Assembly: GCF_001675165.1 (NCBI RefSeq)
Contig: NZ_LROS01000005.1
Coordinates: 1-64,000, forward strand
Length of the DNA stretch: 64,000 nucleotides
Source: Clostridium ragsdalei P11
GTDB lineage: Bacteria; Bacillota; Clostridia; Clostridiales; Clostridiaceae
Direction: 5' to 3'
The notes beneath the pieces are model-generated. The model was not told the DNA's origin. It searched no databases and saw only the letters and a program-made list of their open reading frames with translations. Position numbers and translations under genes: made by a program. Positions 18,981 to 28,529 of the stretch are shown one piece after another (positions within the stretch are counted from its first letter, which is position 1; each line of letters begins with the position of its first letter).

Positions 18981-19256
18981 TTATTTATTTACTCTATCTT
19001 TAAACTCTTTACCAGCTTTAAATACAGGAACTGTTGATTCAGGTATTTTTATTTCTTCCTTAGTTCTAGGATTTCTTCCAATTCTTTCAGCTCTTTTTCT
19101 TGTTTCAAAGGTACCAAACCCTACTAATTGAACTTTATCTCCCTTTTCCAATGTTTCTTCTACACTTTCTATAAACCCTTTAAGAGCTGCCTCTACATCC
19201 TTTTTTGTTAATTTTGACTTTTCTGCTATACCTGCTATTAATTCTGATTTATTCAC
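18981..19256 (-). CDS. hup: DNA-binding protein HU
   Basis: 91-residue HU/IHF-family protein with the signature GFGTFETRKRAERIGRNPRT (about 46-65). It compacts DNA non-specifically. The start is GTG with a strong AGGAGG seven bases upstream. The gap up to mazG (19257-19537) contains a 15-base palindrome (19379-19393) but no gene. Confidence 0.96.
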   Translation of the reverse strand: MNKSELIAGIAEKSKLTKKDVEAALKGFIESVEETLEKGDKVQLVGFGTFETRKRAERIGRNPRTKEEIKIPESTVPVFKAGKEFKDRVNK

Positions 19257-19537
19257 TTTTTTTACCTCCTCTTATTTTCATAGATAAATGTGTACAAATA
19301 TTCACAAATATCTTTACGGCTAATTTTCGGTCATCATTAACCAATTTTTTCTAATTAAGCTTCCGAAAGCAATAAATATTGTATACTATACAAAAATATT
19401 TAGCAACTTACTATGTAATTTATATATACTTAAAAGTATTCATCACTTTCTAATCTATTGAATATACTTACATGGATATAGTAGCATATTCTGCATTAAT
19501 TAAAAAATTCCTTCTTTTTGCATATAAAAAATTAAAT

Positions 19538-20983
19538 TTATATATTTTTAGCCTTTTCCCAGAGTTCATCCATTTCATTTAATGTCATGTCTTCCATATC
19601 CAGTCCTTTCTCTCTGGCACCTTTCTCTATATATGCAAAACGATTTATAAATTTCTCTATAGTATAATTTAATGCAAATTCAGGGTCAATGTCAAGGAAT
19701 CTGGCTACATTTACACAAGCAAATATTAAATCTCCTATTTCTTCTACTATTTTTACCCTTTCCTTGCTTTTATATACATCCTTTACTTCATAATATTCCT
19801 CTAATACTTTATCTAATGCACATTCAACTTTGTCCCAGTCAAATCCAACCTTAGCAGCTTTTTTTTGAACTTTAGAAGCTCTCATCAAAGCAGGTAAAGC
19901 TTGTGCAACATGTCTAAGTTCATCTGTATGAGTTTTAAGTCCTTGCTCCTTTTTCTTTAAAGCATCCCAGTTTGTTAGCACCTCCTCTGAATTATTTACT
20001 TCTATATCTCCAAATACATGTGGGTGTCTCTTTATCATTTTATCACATACACCATTAATTACATCATTAATATTAAAAAATCCTTCTTCTTTGCCTATTT
20101 GGGAATGGAAAACTATTTGAAATAATACATCTCCCAGTTCCTCCGTCAGTTCTACATCATCTTTTTTATTTATAGCTTCTAGTACTTCATAGCTTTCTTC
20201 TATAAGATACTTTTTTAGACTCTCATGGCTTTGTTCCTTATCCCAAGGACAGCCTTCTTGACTTCTTAATTTCTCCATTACATCTAATAAATCTTTTAAA
20301 TCATACTTGCACTCTAAATCTTTAGGTATATAAATTGATGTCAAATAGTCTATATCCTCTTGTCTGTCCAACTCATACAATTTTATTTTTCTTATACTTT
20401 CACTATTCTTAATTCCCGCAGCTCTTATAAAATATATGTCTGCATCATCTCCATAATAATCCATAAGACTTAATTTTACTTCAGATGCAATTAGCCTATC
20501 ATATACTTGAGTTATTATAGTACCTACCCTTTTATCTAATGCTTCATGCTTTATATCAAAAGCATCTATTATCTTTATTCCTTCAATAACATCTATATTT
20601 AATTTTTCTGCAATAACATCTATAAAGCTAACTGATGGTATTATATCCACATCTACAAAATTTTGTTCACACAATTTTAACAATAATTTTACAGATTTTT
20701 CTGCTACCAGAGGATGTCCTGGTACTGCATAAATTATTTGATGAAAACTTTTTTCTTTTAATATTAAATCTTCTGCTATAGATCTATATACATCTTCAAA
20801 TTTCTGCTTTTTTTCATATAGATGATCATATGTTTCAAAATTTATACCCAATTGTCTTAAGTAATCCACAGTAGGATGTTTCTCCGTCCTCAAATATACT
20901 TTGCTCACATCCTTCAGTGCATTAACAGCGCCTATTGTAAGGGATTCTATGGATCCTGGCCCCAGACCTACTACCTTAATCAT
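19538..20983 (-). CDS. mazG: Bifunctional tetrapyrrole methylase-like / MazG protein (YabN)
   Basis: 481-residue fusion. Residues 1-220 form a SAM-dependent tetrapyrrole-methylase-like domain (VVGLGPGSIESLTIGA at 4-19, VPGHPLVAEKS near 89). Then come two MazG nucleotide pyrophosphohydrolase domains, the first at about 230-340 (EELGDVLFQIVFH metal-binding motif) and the second at about 360-480 (EEIGDLIFACVNVARFLD). MazG hydrolyses NTPs and helps to clear aberrant nucleotides; the role of the methylase half is unknown. It is the normal YabN architecture. AGGAGG precedes the ATG. Confidence 0.94.
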   Translation of the reverse strand: MIKVVGLGPGSIESLTIGAVNALKDVSKVYLRTEKHPTVDYLRQLGINFETYDHLYEKKQKFEDVYRSIAEDLILKEKSFHQIIYAVPGHPLVAEKSVKLLLKLCEQNFVDVDIIPSVSFIDVIAEKLNIDVIEGIKIIDAFDIKHEALDKRVGTIITQVYDRLIASEVKLSLMDYYGDDADIYFIRAAGIKNSESIRKIKLYELDRQEDIDYLTSIYIPKDLECKYDLKDLLDVMEKLRSQEGCPWDKEQSHESLKKYLIEESYEVLEAINKKDDVELTEELGDVLFQIVFHSQIGKEEGFFNINDVINGVCDKMIKRHPHVFGDIEVNNSEEVLTNWDALKKKEQGLKTHTDELRHVAQALPALMRASKVQKKAAKVGFDWDKVECALDKVLEEYYEVKDVYKSKERVKIVEEIGDLIFACVNVARFLDIDPEFALNYTIEKFINRFAYIEKGAREKGLDMEDMTLNEMDELWEKAKNI

Positions 20984-21002
20984 TTGTAAATCCTCCTTTA
21001 GT

Positions 21003-21162
21003 CATTTTCAAAGAAATAACTAGTCAGTATGCTAGGATATTCTTTATCATACTGTGTCGGTAGAACCCTTAGATAGGATTCACTATCTGCGGAACCTACC
21101 TCCTTGTCTGATAAAAAATACCCGTCGCATCTTTGACTTGTTATTTTCTTTCAAATTCCTTA
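21003..21162. repeat. Palindromic repeat, family B (long form)
   Basis: Starts CATTTTCAAAGAAATAACTAGTCAGTATGCTAG and ends TATTTTCTTTCAAATTCCTTA. These ends match the compact copies at 57495-57553 and 43418-43500, but here about 100 extra bases lie in between. The last three bases form the stop codon (TAA) of the SpoVB-like gene. Confidence 0.75.
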
Positions 21163-22695
21163 TTTTTTTAAGAATCTCCTTTTTATATAACTGTATTTGA
21201 ATATTCCAAATATAACTATAATTGGTATATATATAATCACACCGGCAATTACAGCTAAAAAACAAGCTATTCTACTATTCATGCTATAATTATAGACATA
21301 CAAATATATAATTACAACAGCTGCCATCATAAAAATGGATGCAAATGCGGGTTTAACCATAGTTTCAAAATAATTTACACGAATTTTTAATTTCCTGCTT
21401 AAAAATATTATGTTTAAAATACAGGTTGCAATATATCCTCCTATACTTCCTAAAACAGCTCCATAAATATTTATATAAGGTATTGGCACAAGAAATAGGG
21501 TTATAACTATCTTTATAATGCATCCTAACGCCAAATTAGCTACAGGTCTAACATAATGTCCAATGCCCTGCAGCACAGCTGTAGATGTCTGAACAAGTAC
21601 AATAAAAGGAATAGACAATGCTGAATATTGAAGTATATCAAATCCTGCAGATTGACCTGGAAAAATTAAATCCAGAATAGGGTGTGCTAGAACATATAGT
21701 CCAATGGTAGATGGAATTGCAATAACCATAGAAATTTTAAAAGACAAATCCACCTTATTTATGACATCAACTTTTCTATTTAATATATACGATTCTGCAA
21801 TTATTGGCATCAAAGAAGCACATAGTGCTGAAGATATTGTTAGTGGTATATTTATAAGCACAAATGCTTTTCCAGTAAGCTGTCCATATAATATAGCAGC
21901 TTCCCTATATGTAAATCCAGCCACCAATAACTTTTGAGGTACTAAAGCTGAATCTATAAGACTCATTATACTGCTAACTGCTGCTCCTAGAGATACTGGA
22001 ATAGCTATATACAGCAGTTTACTCAATACATCCTTATTATCTGCGACTTTAAATACGTTTATTTCTTTTCTTACATAAATATACTTTGCTATTAGATATA
22101 TACCTCCAAATAGTCCTCCTGCTGCTGCCCCTAATGCTGCCCCTCCTGCCGAATACTCTATACCTTTAGGCAATAGTATATATGCCAGTCCCACTCCTAC
22201 TATTACTCTACCTATTTGTTCTATAATTTGAGATACAGCTGTATAATTCATATTTTGAAGGCCTTGAAAAAATCCTCTAAAAGCACTCATTATGGATATA
22301 AATATAGGTGCAAATGCAATGGCAATTAAAGAATAGTAGGATTTTCTATCCCATTTCAAAAAATGTATAATTGGATTTGAAAATATAAGTAGTATAGCTG
22401 TAAAACCTGTTCCCAAAATAACCATTAAGAGTATAGATTTTCTAAGTACCTGAATTACCCCTTCATGATCTCCAACGGCATTTCTCTCTGATACCATCTT
22501 TGACACCGCTACAGGTATACCTGAAGCTGCAGCAATAAAGAACATATAAAGTGGAAATGACATTTGATAGTAGCCCACTCCCTCATCTCCAATGAGCATT
22601 TGAAGTGGCCACCTAAAAAATAATCCTAAAAATTTTGATAGTATACCCGCTGCCCCTAATACAAAAGTGCCTTTTATAAGGGATTGTTTTTTCAT
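21160..22695 (-). CDS. SpoVB-like polysaccharide/lipid flippase (YabM)
   Basis: 511-residue integral membrane protein of the MOP (MviN/Wzx/SpoVB) superfamily with about 14 hydrophobic helices, starting SLIKGTFVLGAAGILSKFLGLFFRWPL. Members export lipid-linked precursors; YabM-type and SpoVB proteins are tied to cell-wall or spore cortex synthesis. An in-frame codon 11 positions earlier exists, but GGAGG seven bases before the ATG at 22695 fixes the start. The gene order spoVT-yabM-yabN is as in Bacillus. Its stop lies inside the family B repeat. Confidence 0.88.
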   Translation of the reverse strand: MKKQSLIKGTFVLGAAGILSKFLGLFFRWPLQMLIGDEGVGYYQMSFPLYMFFIAAASGIPVAVSKMVSERNAVGDHEGVIQVLRKSILLMVILGTGFTAILLIFSNPIIHFLKWDRKSYYSLIAIAFAPIFISIMSAFRGFFQGLQNMNYTAVSQIIEQIGRVIVGVGLAYILLPKGIEYSAGGAALGAAAGGLFGGIYLIAKYIYVRKEINVFKVADNKDVLSKLLYIAIPVSLGAAVSSIMSLIDSALVPQKLLVAGFTYREAAILYGQLTGKAFVLINIPLTISSALCASLMPIIAESYILNRKVDVINKVDLSFKISMVIAIPSTIGLYVLAHPILDLIFPGQSAGFDILQYSALSIPFIVLVQTSTAVLQGIGHYVRPVANLALGCIIKIVITLFLVPIPYINIYGAVLGSIGGYIATCILNIIFLSRKLKIRVNYFETMVKPAFASIFMMAAVVIIYLYVYNYSMNSRIACFLAVIAGVIIYIPIIVIFGIFKYSYIKRRFLKK

Positions 22696-22846
22696 AAAAA
22701 TACCTCCGAATGCTATAATTGCAAACAATTTGTTCCATGTTTATAATTATTTAAAACTCGAAGGTATTATTACTTTAAATGAATACTTTTTAAATTATAG
22801 TCAATAATGTCAACAGAATATAAATGGCAGCTAGTGCTGCCATTAT

Positions 22847-23404
22847 CTATTGTTCCATTTGTTTACCTAAAAAGGATGATGCAGTTTCAGCTAGCTTTAT
22901 TTCCATATCTCCAAAATTAACTTTTTCTTTAGATACTATTATTACAGCTCCAATTGCATCGCCTCCTGCTATTATAGGGCATATAATTTGAGCTGAGTAC
23001 TTACCCTGTACATCCTCATCATCATATAGAGGAATAATTCCATCTTCCTCCTTATCCCCAGCTATGGAAACCGTTTTTCTATTATCTATTAATTTTTCTA
23101 GTTCATTACTTATCTTTTTTCCCATATATTCTTTTTTAGGTATACCACTAATTGACACCATGCTGTCTTTATCACATATCATAATTATATTTCCTATAGT
23201 TTGTTGAAGTGATTCTGTATATCCTTTTGAAACATCACTAAGTTCTCCAATAGGGGAATATTTTTTTAATATAACCCCACCTTCCCTATCAGTAAATATT
23301 TCAAGAGGATCTCCTTCTCTTATTCTAAGGGTTCTTCTTATTTCTTTTGGTATGACAACTCTACCTAAGTCATCTATACGTCTAACAATTCCTGTTGCTT
23401 TCAT
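22847..23404 (-). CDS. spoVT: Stage V sporulation transcription regulator SpoVT
   Basis: 185 residues. The N-terminal AbrB/MazE swapped-hairpin DNA-binding domain (MKATGIVRRIDDLGRVVIPKEIRRTLRIREGDPLEIF) is almost the family consensus, and residues 60-180 form a GAF-like ligand domain. SpoVT tunes sigma-G-dependent genes in the forespore. GGAGGA precedes the ATG. It lies 150 bases upstream of the SpoVB-like gene on the same strand. Confidence 0.95.
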   Translation of the reverse strand: MKATGIVRRIDDLGRVVIPKEIRRTLRIREGDPLEIFTDREGGVILKKYSPIGELSDVSKGYTESLQQTIGNIIMICDKDSMVSISGIPKKEYMGKKISNELEKLIDNRKTVSIAGDKEEDGIIPLYDDEDVQGKYSAQIICPIIAGGDAIGAVIIVSKEKVNFGDMEIKLAETASSFLGKQMEQ

Positions 23405-23501
23405 ACTATAATTCCTCCTATAAAATATAATATATAACTTGTATTATTATTATCTTTCTAAATATGCAATTTTATACACAATTGTTATTTAAATTAGAAA
23501 A

Positions 23502-23541
23502 AATAAAAAGAACTATAGCACAATTGCTACAGTTCTTTTCT
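23502..23541 (-). terminator. Terminator of prsA
   Basis: Minus strand AAAGAACTGTAGC / GCTATAGTTCTTT inverted repeat (one mismatch) with a T-rich tail, directly after the prsA stop. Confidence 0.82.
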
Positions 23542-23563
23542 ACCTATTTAAATAAAAATTAAT

Positions 23564-24589
23564 TTACATAATATTTTTTTCTTTTTTAGTTATACTTGCA
23601 GCCTTTTTCCATTCTTGAACTTTTTGAGAAACTAATTTACTCTTTTGATCACTTTCCAGCTGCTTCTTTATCTCATCTTTAACTTTGTTAAAGTCCTTAA
23701 CTGGATACTCTTGCTTTTTTATACACTTGATTATATGATATCCGAAACTACTTTGAACTGGATCTGATATAGCACCTTCTTTTAATGCTTTTGCTCCTGC
23801 CATAAATTGAGCATCATACCCTGAATCGTTATAATTTACAAACCCTAAGTCTCCACCTTTATCTTTAGTAGCGGTATCCTGAGAAACTTCTTTTGCAACC
23901 TTTGCAAAATCTTCTCCCTTATCTAACCTTGCTTTCACTTTTTGTGCTTCATCTTTTGTCTTTACAAGTATATGAGCTAAATGCATTTTATTAGGCTGCT
24001 CTGTATACTTATCCTTATTTGCATTATAATAGTCTTTAATCTGTTTGTCTGTTATCTTTACACTTTTTGCAAGATAATTGCTTATGTTTGTTTCTATTGC
24101 TTGAGTTTTCAATTGTGCTAAAAACATAGTCTTAAATGATTCCTCAGTAAATCCCTGTGCTTTTAATGCTGCATCAAATTGACTGGTATCACCTTTAAAG
24201 TTCTGCTTTTTAATCTCATCAATCTTTTTATTCATATCTGATTTTAATTTACTTTCATCTGGTGCAAGCTTTAACTCTTTAGCTTTTTGTTCAATTACTT
24301 TAGTAGTAATCATATTGTCAAGTATCTGTTCTTTTTGTGTCTTAATAGCACTAGTAGCTTCATCATTTTTTGCATAGTCTGAACCATATTGTTGTTTAAC
24401 TTGACTTAGCAATTGAATTGTATTTGGATCTTTATCTAAATCACCTCTTGTGATTTTTTCTCCATTAACTGTTGCCACAGTACTATTAGCTATAGCTTCT
24501 GGTGTTTTTTCTATCATATTACATCCTACAGTTGAAAATGCGAACACTGTTATAAATGCCGCAGCTACCAACCTTTTTATATTCTTCAC
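23564..24589 (-). CDS. prsA: Foldase lipoprotein PrsA (parvulin peptidyl-prolyl isomerase)
   Basis: 341-residue secreted lipoprotein. A signal peptide with lipobox FSTVGC (Cys about 23) anchors it outside the membrane. SurA-like N-terminal helices span about 40-190, and the parvulin domain about 200-295 (MHLAHILVK...DLGFVNYND...FGYHIIKC). It folds exported proteins at the membrane-wall interface. Its neighbourhood includes mfd, htrA and a two-component system. It ends in a lysine-rich tail. It has its own terminator. Confidence 0.94.
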   Translation of the reverse strand: MKNIKRLVAAAFITVFAFSTVGCNMIEKTPEAIANSTVATVNGEKITRGDLDKDPNTIQLLSQVKQQYGSDYAKNDEATSAIKTQKEQILDNMITTKVIEQKAKELKLAPDESKLKSDMNKKIDEIKKQNFKGDTSQFDAALKAQGFTEESFKTMFLAQLKTQAIETNISNYLAKSVKITDKQIKDYYNANKDKYTEQPNKMHLAHILVKTKDEAQKVKARLDKGEDFAKVAKEVSQDTATKDKGGDLGFVNYNDSGYDAQFMAGAKALKEGAISDPVQSSFGYHIIKCIKKQEYPVKDFNKVKDEIKKQLESDQKSKLVSQKVQEWKKAASITKKEKNIM

Positions 24590-24664
24590 GGTTTATTCCC
24601 CCACTCTTTTTGTGTTTTGCAAAATATAAATTAATTTTAACACAAAACTATTTTTACTACAAAG

Positions 24665-24814
24665 CTATTTTTGTTCATATATTTTTAGCATATATTTCAC
24701 AATTTCCTTAATTTGATGTAAAATATCTTCTCTTTTTACATTTTTTAATTTATATCCAAACCCGGGCTTTTTATTCATCTTCAACACAAACTCATGTGGA
24801 TAAGTTTTAAACAG
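24665..24814 (-). pseudogene. Detached 3' end of mfd, in frame after the TAA
   Basis: Reading straight on past the mfd stop (24815-24817) in the same frame gives 49 codons, beginning LFKTYPHEFVLKM and containing KPGFGYKLKNVKRED, then ILHQIKEIVKYM, to a second stop at 24665. The composition and codon use are like coding sequence, and the segment looks like the end of the Mfd C-terminal domain. Adding it would bring Mfd to about 1,172 residues, the usual size. No start codon with a ribosome binding site is present, so by itself it is not a gene. Confidence 0.75.
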
Positions 24815-27800
24815 TTACCTAAGCACATTTTTGTCAACCCTATCCTGATCTTGAAATGAAAAAACAACTTCGTCCTTTACTTCTTTTATCTCCTCTATTC
24901 CAATTTTCTTACTCATACTTCTTATATAGGCTATATCCATCAGGTTGTATACTGAAGTTGGTATATCAGAGAATCTATCTTCCAATTCCTCTTTTATATC
25001 AAGCATATCATCATATGAACTTATAGCTGCTATTTTCTTATATATCTCTATTTTCTGAACTTCACTCTTTATATAATTATCAGGTATATATGCGTCTATT
25101 TTCAATTCTACGGTAGTTTCTACAGGCTCTTTGTCTATGTCTCCTTTTACAAGCTTTATAGTATCTTCTAGCATTCTACAATAGAGATCATATCCTACAG
25201 CAGCCATATGACCATGCTGTGATGATCCCATCATATTACCTGCACCTCTTATCTCCAGATCTTTTAGTGCTATTTTAAATCCAGATCCAAGTTCAGTAAA
25301 TTCTTTAATAGCTTTAAGCCTTTTTTCTGCTACTTCCGTAAGAACCTTATCTCTTCTATAACTCAAGTAACAATAAGCCATTCTATTAGTTCTTCCAACT
25401 CTTCCTCTTAATTGATATAGTTGTGATAAGCCCATTTTATCAGCATCATATATTATCATGGTATTTACATTCTGTATATCCATACCAGTTTCTATAATAG
25501 TAGTTGCTACTAAAATATTATACTCATTTTTCATAAAATCAACTATTATATTTTCAAGTTCTCTTTCTTGCATTTGTCCGTGGGCCACAGCTACTTTTGC
25601 TTCTGGAATTAGTTTGGCTATGTAAGAAGCCATTTCTTTTATGCTCTCAACTCTATTATAGACAAAATAAACCTGTCCCCCTCTATTTATTTCTCTTAAT
25701 ATGGCGTCTCTTATTAATTGATCATTATATTCCACTACATAAGTTTGAATTGGATATCTTTCCTCTGGAGGTGTCTCTATAACACTTATATCCCTAGCCC
25801 CTACGAGAGACATATGTAAGGTTCTAGGTATAGGTGTAGCACTTAACGTAAGTACATCTACATTTTTTCTAATCTTTTTGATCTTTTCCTTATGACTTAC
25901 TCCAAACCTCTGTTCCTCATCTATTATAAGAAGTCCCAAATCTTTAAATTGTACATCCTTTTGTAATATTCTGTGAGTACCAATTAATATATCAACGTCT
26001 CCTACTTTAACTGCCTTTATGGATGCTTTTTGCTGTGCTGTTGTTCTAAACCTGCTTATCATATCTATTTTTACAGGAAAATCAGAAAACCTTTGAACAA
26101 AATTATTATAATGTTGTTGCGCAAGTATCGTAGTTGGAACTAAAAATGCAACTTGTTTTCCATCCATAACAGCCTTAAAAGCAGCTCTTACTGCTACTTC
26201 TGTTTTCCCATATCCTACATCCCCACAAAGTAATCTGTCCATTACCTTATCTGATTCCATATCTTGCTTTATATCCTGTATAGTTGTAAGTTGATCTGGT
26301 GTCTCTTCATAGGGGAACTCATCCTCAAACTGTTTTTGCCATACTGTATCCTTTGAATACTTATAACCTTTTAAAGTAGACCTAATTGCATATAATTTTA
26401 CTAAATCTTCAGCTATTTCCTCTATTGATTTCTTTACCTTTTTCTTAGCTTTAGCCCAATCTGATCCTCCCAATTTACTTATTTTGGGACTTTTTCCTTC
26501 AGAGCCTATATATTTTTGCACCATATCCAATTGTTCTACAGGTACATACAGTTTATCTTCAGAGTCATATATGAGTTCCAAATAATCCTTCTTGTGACCT
26601 TGAACTTCCAGCTGCTTTATGCCTTTATATATTCCTATACCATGATTTACATGTACTACAAAATCCCCGGGCTTAAGTTCTGTAAAACTTTTTATTTTGC
26701 TTACTCCCTTTTTGAGAGCCTTCCTTGTATTCTTCTTTTTTGCTTTACCAAAAACTTCTTTATCTGATATAACTCCTACTTTAAAATCTGGATATTCAAA
26801 ACCCTTGAGTTGACTTCCAAAAGTTATAACAACTTCCCCTGATTTAATCTCATGAATAACATCTCTATAGCTACTTTCTATGCCTCTTTCCCTTAAAGTG
26901 CCTACCAATCTTTCTCCTCTAGGTCTTGTTCCAGATAAAATCAGAATTTTATAACCTCTAGACTTTTTATCCTTTATATCCTCAATAAGTAGATCCATCT
27001 GTCCTTGGTAACTATTTAAAGTTATCTGAGAAAAATTAGTTATAGTTTTAGGTTGAATAACCTTAGAGGACTTAGCAATAGCATCTAATGTCATAATCTC
27101 CTTATTTTTAAGTTCTTCAAGTAAATCAGATTTTGCACATAACATTTTACTCTGTTTGGGAAGTATATTTCCCTTTTCTAAAAGGCTTTTATAATTTTCT
27201 TCAAATTCAAAATATACACTATTTAATTTCCCAGAGCACCTCTGTACATCATCCATAACTATAAAATAGTCCTTAGCATAATCAAGGAAAGAAGCAGGCT
27301 TATTGTAAAAATACGGAAGAAAACTATCAATATTTTCAAAGCTCCAGTTCTCCTCTAGATTTTCTAAGTTTTTCTTTGTTAACTCATCTATTCTATCTAA
27401 TGCTTCCTTATTCTTGCTCTTTTTTAATTTCTTTTCTACTAGAGCTGCGTCATCTTCTATACTTTTTCTTCCCTTTTGAATCTTATCCTTATCAAGTATA
27501 ATCTCTTTAGCAGGAAATATTTCTATACTGTCTATTTTATCAATACTTCTCTGTGATTCTAAATTTAAAGTCCTAATAGATTCTACTTCATCCCCAAATA
27601 GCTCTATTCTATATGCTTCTGCAGCTATTGGTGAGTATACATCCATTATGTCACCTCTTATGGAAAATTGGCCTTTTGAATCCACAATTTCATTTTTTTC
27701 ATAACCACCTTGAACCAATTTCTCACTTATATCTTTTAAATTTAAAACGCTGCCTACAGATATGTTAATTATATAATTTTCATATAACTCTACAGGTATA

Positions 27801-28186
27801 TATGTAGATGCTAGAGATTCCACACAAGTTATTATAATTTTTCTACCTGTATCTATCATTTTCCTTATTACCTTTAACCTTTCCCACCTTAGGTCTCCTG
27901 ATATGGCATCTATATTATAAAATACCATCTCTTTAGTAGGAAAATAGTATACTTCTGCTAAATAAAAGGATAGATCTTCATATAGTTTTCTGGCTTCTAC
28001 ATCACTATGAGTAACAATTAAGAAAGGCTTGTCTATTTCATTATACACTCCATATATTAAGTAACTTTTAGCTGACTCTGAAAGTCCAAATACCCCTATA
28101 GGAAACCTTTTTTTGCTTATTCCATCAATAATATTTCTAAATTCTCTGCTTTCCCTCATAGGTTTTATAAGTCCATCTAATCTCAT
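24815..28186 (-). CDS. mfd: Transcription-repair coupling factor Mfd, C-terminus cut by an in-frame stop
   Basis: Displaces stalled RNA polymerase from lesions and recruits UvrA. Seen in order: UvrB-like N-terminal domains (1-340), the polymerase-interacting domain (about 495-560, KPGDFVVHVNHGIGIYKG), RecG-like helicase with Walker A GDVGYGKT (655-662), IIDEEQRFGV (the DEEQ box), and the TRG region RGRVGRTNRMAYCYL. The C-terminal D7 domain begins but ends at DRVDKNVLR with a TAA; 49 further codons continue the domain in frame. Start chosen at the ATG with GGGTGG eight bases upstream; ten in-frame codons further up lack a site. The predicted product is 1,123 residues, about 50 short. Confidence 0.93.
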   Translation of the reverse strand: MRLDGLIKPMRESREFRNIIDGISKKRFPIGVFGLSESAKSYLIYGVYNEIDKPFLIVTHSDVEARKLYEDLSFYLAEVYYFPTKEMVFYNIDAISGDLRWERLKVIRKMIDTGRKIIITCVESLASTYIPVELYENYIINISVGSVLNLKDISEKLVQGGYEKNEIVDSKGQFSIRGDIMDVYSPIAAEAYRIELFGDEVESIRTLNLESQRSIDKIDSIEIFPAKEIILDKDKIQKGRKSIEDDAALVEKKLKKSKNKEALDRIDELTKKNLENLEENWSFENIDSFLPYFYNKPASFLDYAKDYFIVMDDVQRCSGKLNSVYFEFEENYKSLLEKGNILPKQSKMLCAKSDLLEELKNKEIMTLDAIAKSSKVIQPKTITNFSQITLNSYQGQMDLLIEDIKDKKSRGYKILILSGTRPRGERLVGTLRERGIESSYRDVIHEIKSGEVVITFGSQLKGFEYPDFKVGVISDKEVFGKAKKKNTRKALKKGVSKIKSFTELKPGDFVVHVNHGIGIYKGIKQLEVQGHKKDYLELIYDSEDKLYVPVEQLDMVQKYIGSEGKSPKISKLGGSDWAKAKKKVKKSIEEIAEDLVKLYAIRSTLKGYKYSKDTVWQKQFEDEFPYEETPDQLTTIQDIKQDMESDKVMDRLLCGDVGYGKTEVAVRAAFKAVMDGKQVAFLVPTTILAQQHYNNFVQRFSDFPVKIDMISRFRTTAQQKASIKAVKVGDVDILIGTHRILQKDVQFKDLGLLIIDEEQRFGVSHKEKIKKIRKNVDVLTLSATPIPRTLHMSLVGARDISVIETPPEERYPIQTYVVEYNDQLIRDAILREINRGGQVYFVYNRVESIKEMASYIAKLIPEAKVAVAHGQMQERELENIIVDFMKNEYNILVATTIIETGMDIQNVNTMIIYDADKMGLSQLYQLRGRVGRTNRMAYCYLSYRRDKVLTEVAEKRLKAIKEFTELGSGFKIALKDLEIRGAGNMMGSSQHGHMAAVGYDLYCRMLEDTIKLVKGDIDKEPVETTVELKIDAYIPDNYIKSEVQKIEIYKKIAAISSYDDMLDIKEELEDRFSDIPTSVYNLMDIAYIRSMSKKIGIEEIKEVKDEVVFSFQDQDRVDKNVLR

Positions 28187-28216
28187 TTTAACAACCACCC
28201 TACAAATTTTATTCAT

Positions 28217-28489
28217 CCGACTCTAGATAAATATTTCACTTAAGTTTTTTAATTTAACGCACAACAACCGTTAATCTCTTTGTTTAAAGAGATTATACGG
28301 TATCAATTGAATTATTTTGTAATAAACTTTATCTGATCGCTACCATTGCTAACACACCCTCTTTTATCAAAGTAGGGAATAAGCACTGCTACGCGCCTGG
28401 ATAAGTTCTTCCCCTAAAGGATAACGTATTCTAAGTGCTAAAGACACTAAGAATACTGTTAATAAGGTTTAGCTAGAAAAAGCAATTCT
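28217..28489. other. Structured insertion-like region between mfd and pth
   Basis: No gene. Contains a strong hairpin (arms ACCGT-AATCTCTTT / AAAGAGATT-ACGGT, about 28268-28302) and a second one, GTATTCTTAGTG / CACTTAGAATAC with one mismatch (about 28430-28462). Between them is an unusually GC-rich stretch around CTACGCGCCTGG. Its pth-side end is the family C repeat at 28490-28529. It could be a decayed mobile element or a structured RNA; I recognise neither. Confidence 0.45.
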
Positions 28490-28529
28490 TATAAGCAAAC
28501 TCCATCTGAACCTAAGAATCACTTGATAT
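28490..28529. repeat. 40-bp repeat, family C
   Basis: 40 bases containing GCAAACTCCATCTGAACC and AAGAATCAC, repeated with one mismatch at 53935-53974, with a palindromic relative at 55936-55984. It overlaps the last six codons and stop of pth. Confidence 0.8.

Noticed and set aside
19379-19393. 15-base palindrome TTGTATACTATACAA upstream of HU as an operator
   Set aside because: Such AT-rich palindromes are expected by chance at this length; no second site or matching regulator seen.
21083-21265. 60-codon minus-strand frame overlapping the 3' end of the flippase gene
   Set aside because: Out of frame with the flippase and mostly repeat sequence; no start signal.
24590-24814. Frameshift rather than a stop at the end of mfd
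   Set aside because: The downstream similarity continues in the same frame as mfd, so a single nonsense codon explains it without a shift.
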